DNA of 20,517 nt from Baffinella frigidus. Its lineage: Eukaryota; Cryptophyceae; Cryptomonadales; Baffinellaceae. The stretch's first letter is position 1. Below are more notes on the stretch, generated by a model that was given only the letters and a program-made list of their open reading frames with translations, was not told where the DNA came from and did no database searches. The DNA is not shown here. The stretch is from positions 1,924,285 to 1,944,801 of the forward strand of contig MU646307.1 in assembly GCA_026770585.1 (NCBI GenBank), given 5' to 3'.

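Larger units (their letters stand above)
19178..19518. repeat. Local tandem duplication of exon 3' end plus intron
   Basis: 19178-19280 and 19421-19518 share ctactac, ccgctttcgccgagggg, gctagcagga, cacctt and ctgcggccgcgg in the same order, about 242 bp apart. The block covers the 3' part of the Cys-rich exon, its donor and the first ~45 bases of intron. Confidence 0.8.

Noticed and set aside
19103-19170. Possible exon ending CTGGGAAG|GTGAGC
   Set aside because: The donor is good but no acceptor in a compatible phase was found and the encoded piece has no Cys-rich or domain pattern; exon 19468-19607 joins 18903-18973 in phase without it.
19781-19980. Possible RNA gene (tRNA or rRNA fragment)
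   Set aside because: I could not find a cloverleaf, A/B boxes or a recognisable conserved rRNA block; only short inverted and tandem repeats are visible.
301-20446. Many plus-strand open frames, some over 100-300 codons (for example 9544-10638, 17210-17836, 2763-3386)
   Set aside because: They overlap well-supported minus-strand exons, are Arg/Ala/Gly/His-rich as expected for antisense of GC-rich coding DNA, and show no domain-like pattern or splice consistency.

Overview
This is eukaryotic nuclear DNA, and almost all of it can be read as the inside of one very large, intron-rich gene on the minus strand. I could chain 36 exons from 20517 down to 57. Reading phase is kept across all 35 junctions and gives 12,651 coding bases (4,217 codons) with no internal stop. 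33 introns are GT-AG and 2 are GC-AG. Both gene ends lie outside the window, and I see no second gene on either strand.

The protein looks like a secreted or cell-surface multidomain protein. From N to C within the window it has: the end of a CUB-like domain and Cys-rich ephrin-receptor-like (GCC2/GCC3) repeats (20.5-19.5 kb); a poorly resolved linker (19.5-18.3 kb); cadherin-like/VCBS-type repeats with a VNDAP motif (18.4-17.4 kb); about four fibronectin-III-like domains (17.4-13.0 kb); about twenty IPT/TIG-like beta-sandwiches (13.0-3.7 kb); and a REJ (receptor for egg jelly)-type region (3.5-0.06 kb). REJ modules are known from polycystin-1-like proteins and algal surface proteins. The function here is not known.

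The unusual part is the introns. Most are built from degenerate 7-bp repeats related to the TTTAGGG telomere repeat. They are always oriented so that the transcript carries the C-rich CCCUAAA strand. Each intron tends to have its own dominant heptamer variant (TTTAGGG, TTCAGGG, GTGTAGG, TTTATGG, TTTCGGG, TTTGGGG, TTTAGTG). Several are flanked by 8-12 bp direct repeats that span the splice sites, as expected if introns arose by insertion or repair with target duplication. Several introns also hold decayed partial copies of the neighbouring exon. The largest intron carries a 234-bp MITE-like element with 27-bp terminal inverted repeats.

The GC-rich exons, TTTAGGG-type repeats and TIG/REJ architecture suggest a photosynthetic protist. 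I favour a cryptophyte alga; a dinoflagellate or prasinophyte is possible. The sequence alone does not settle this.
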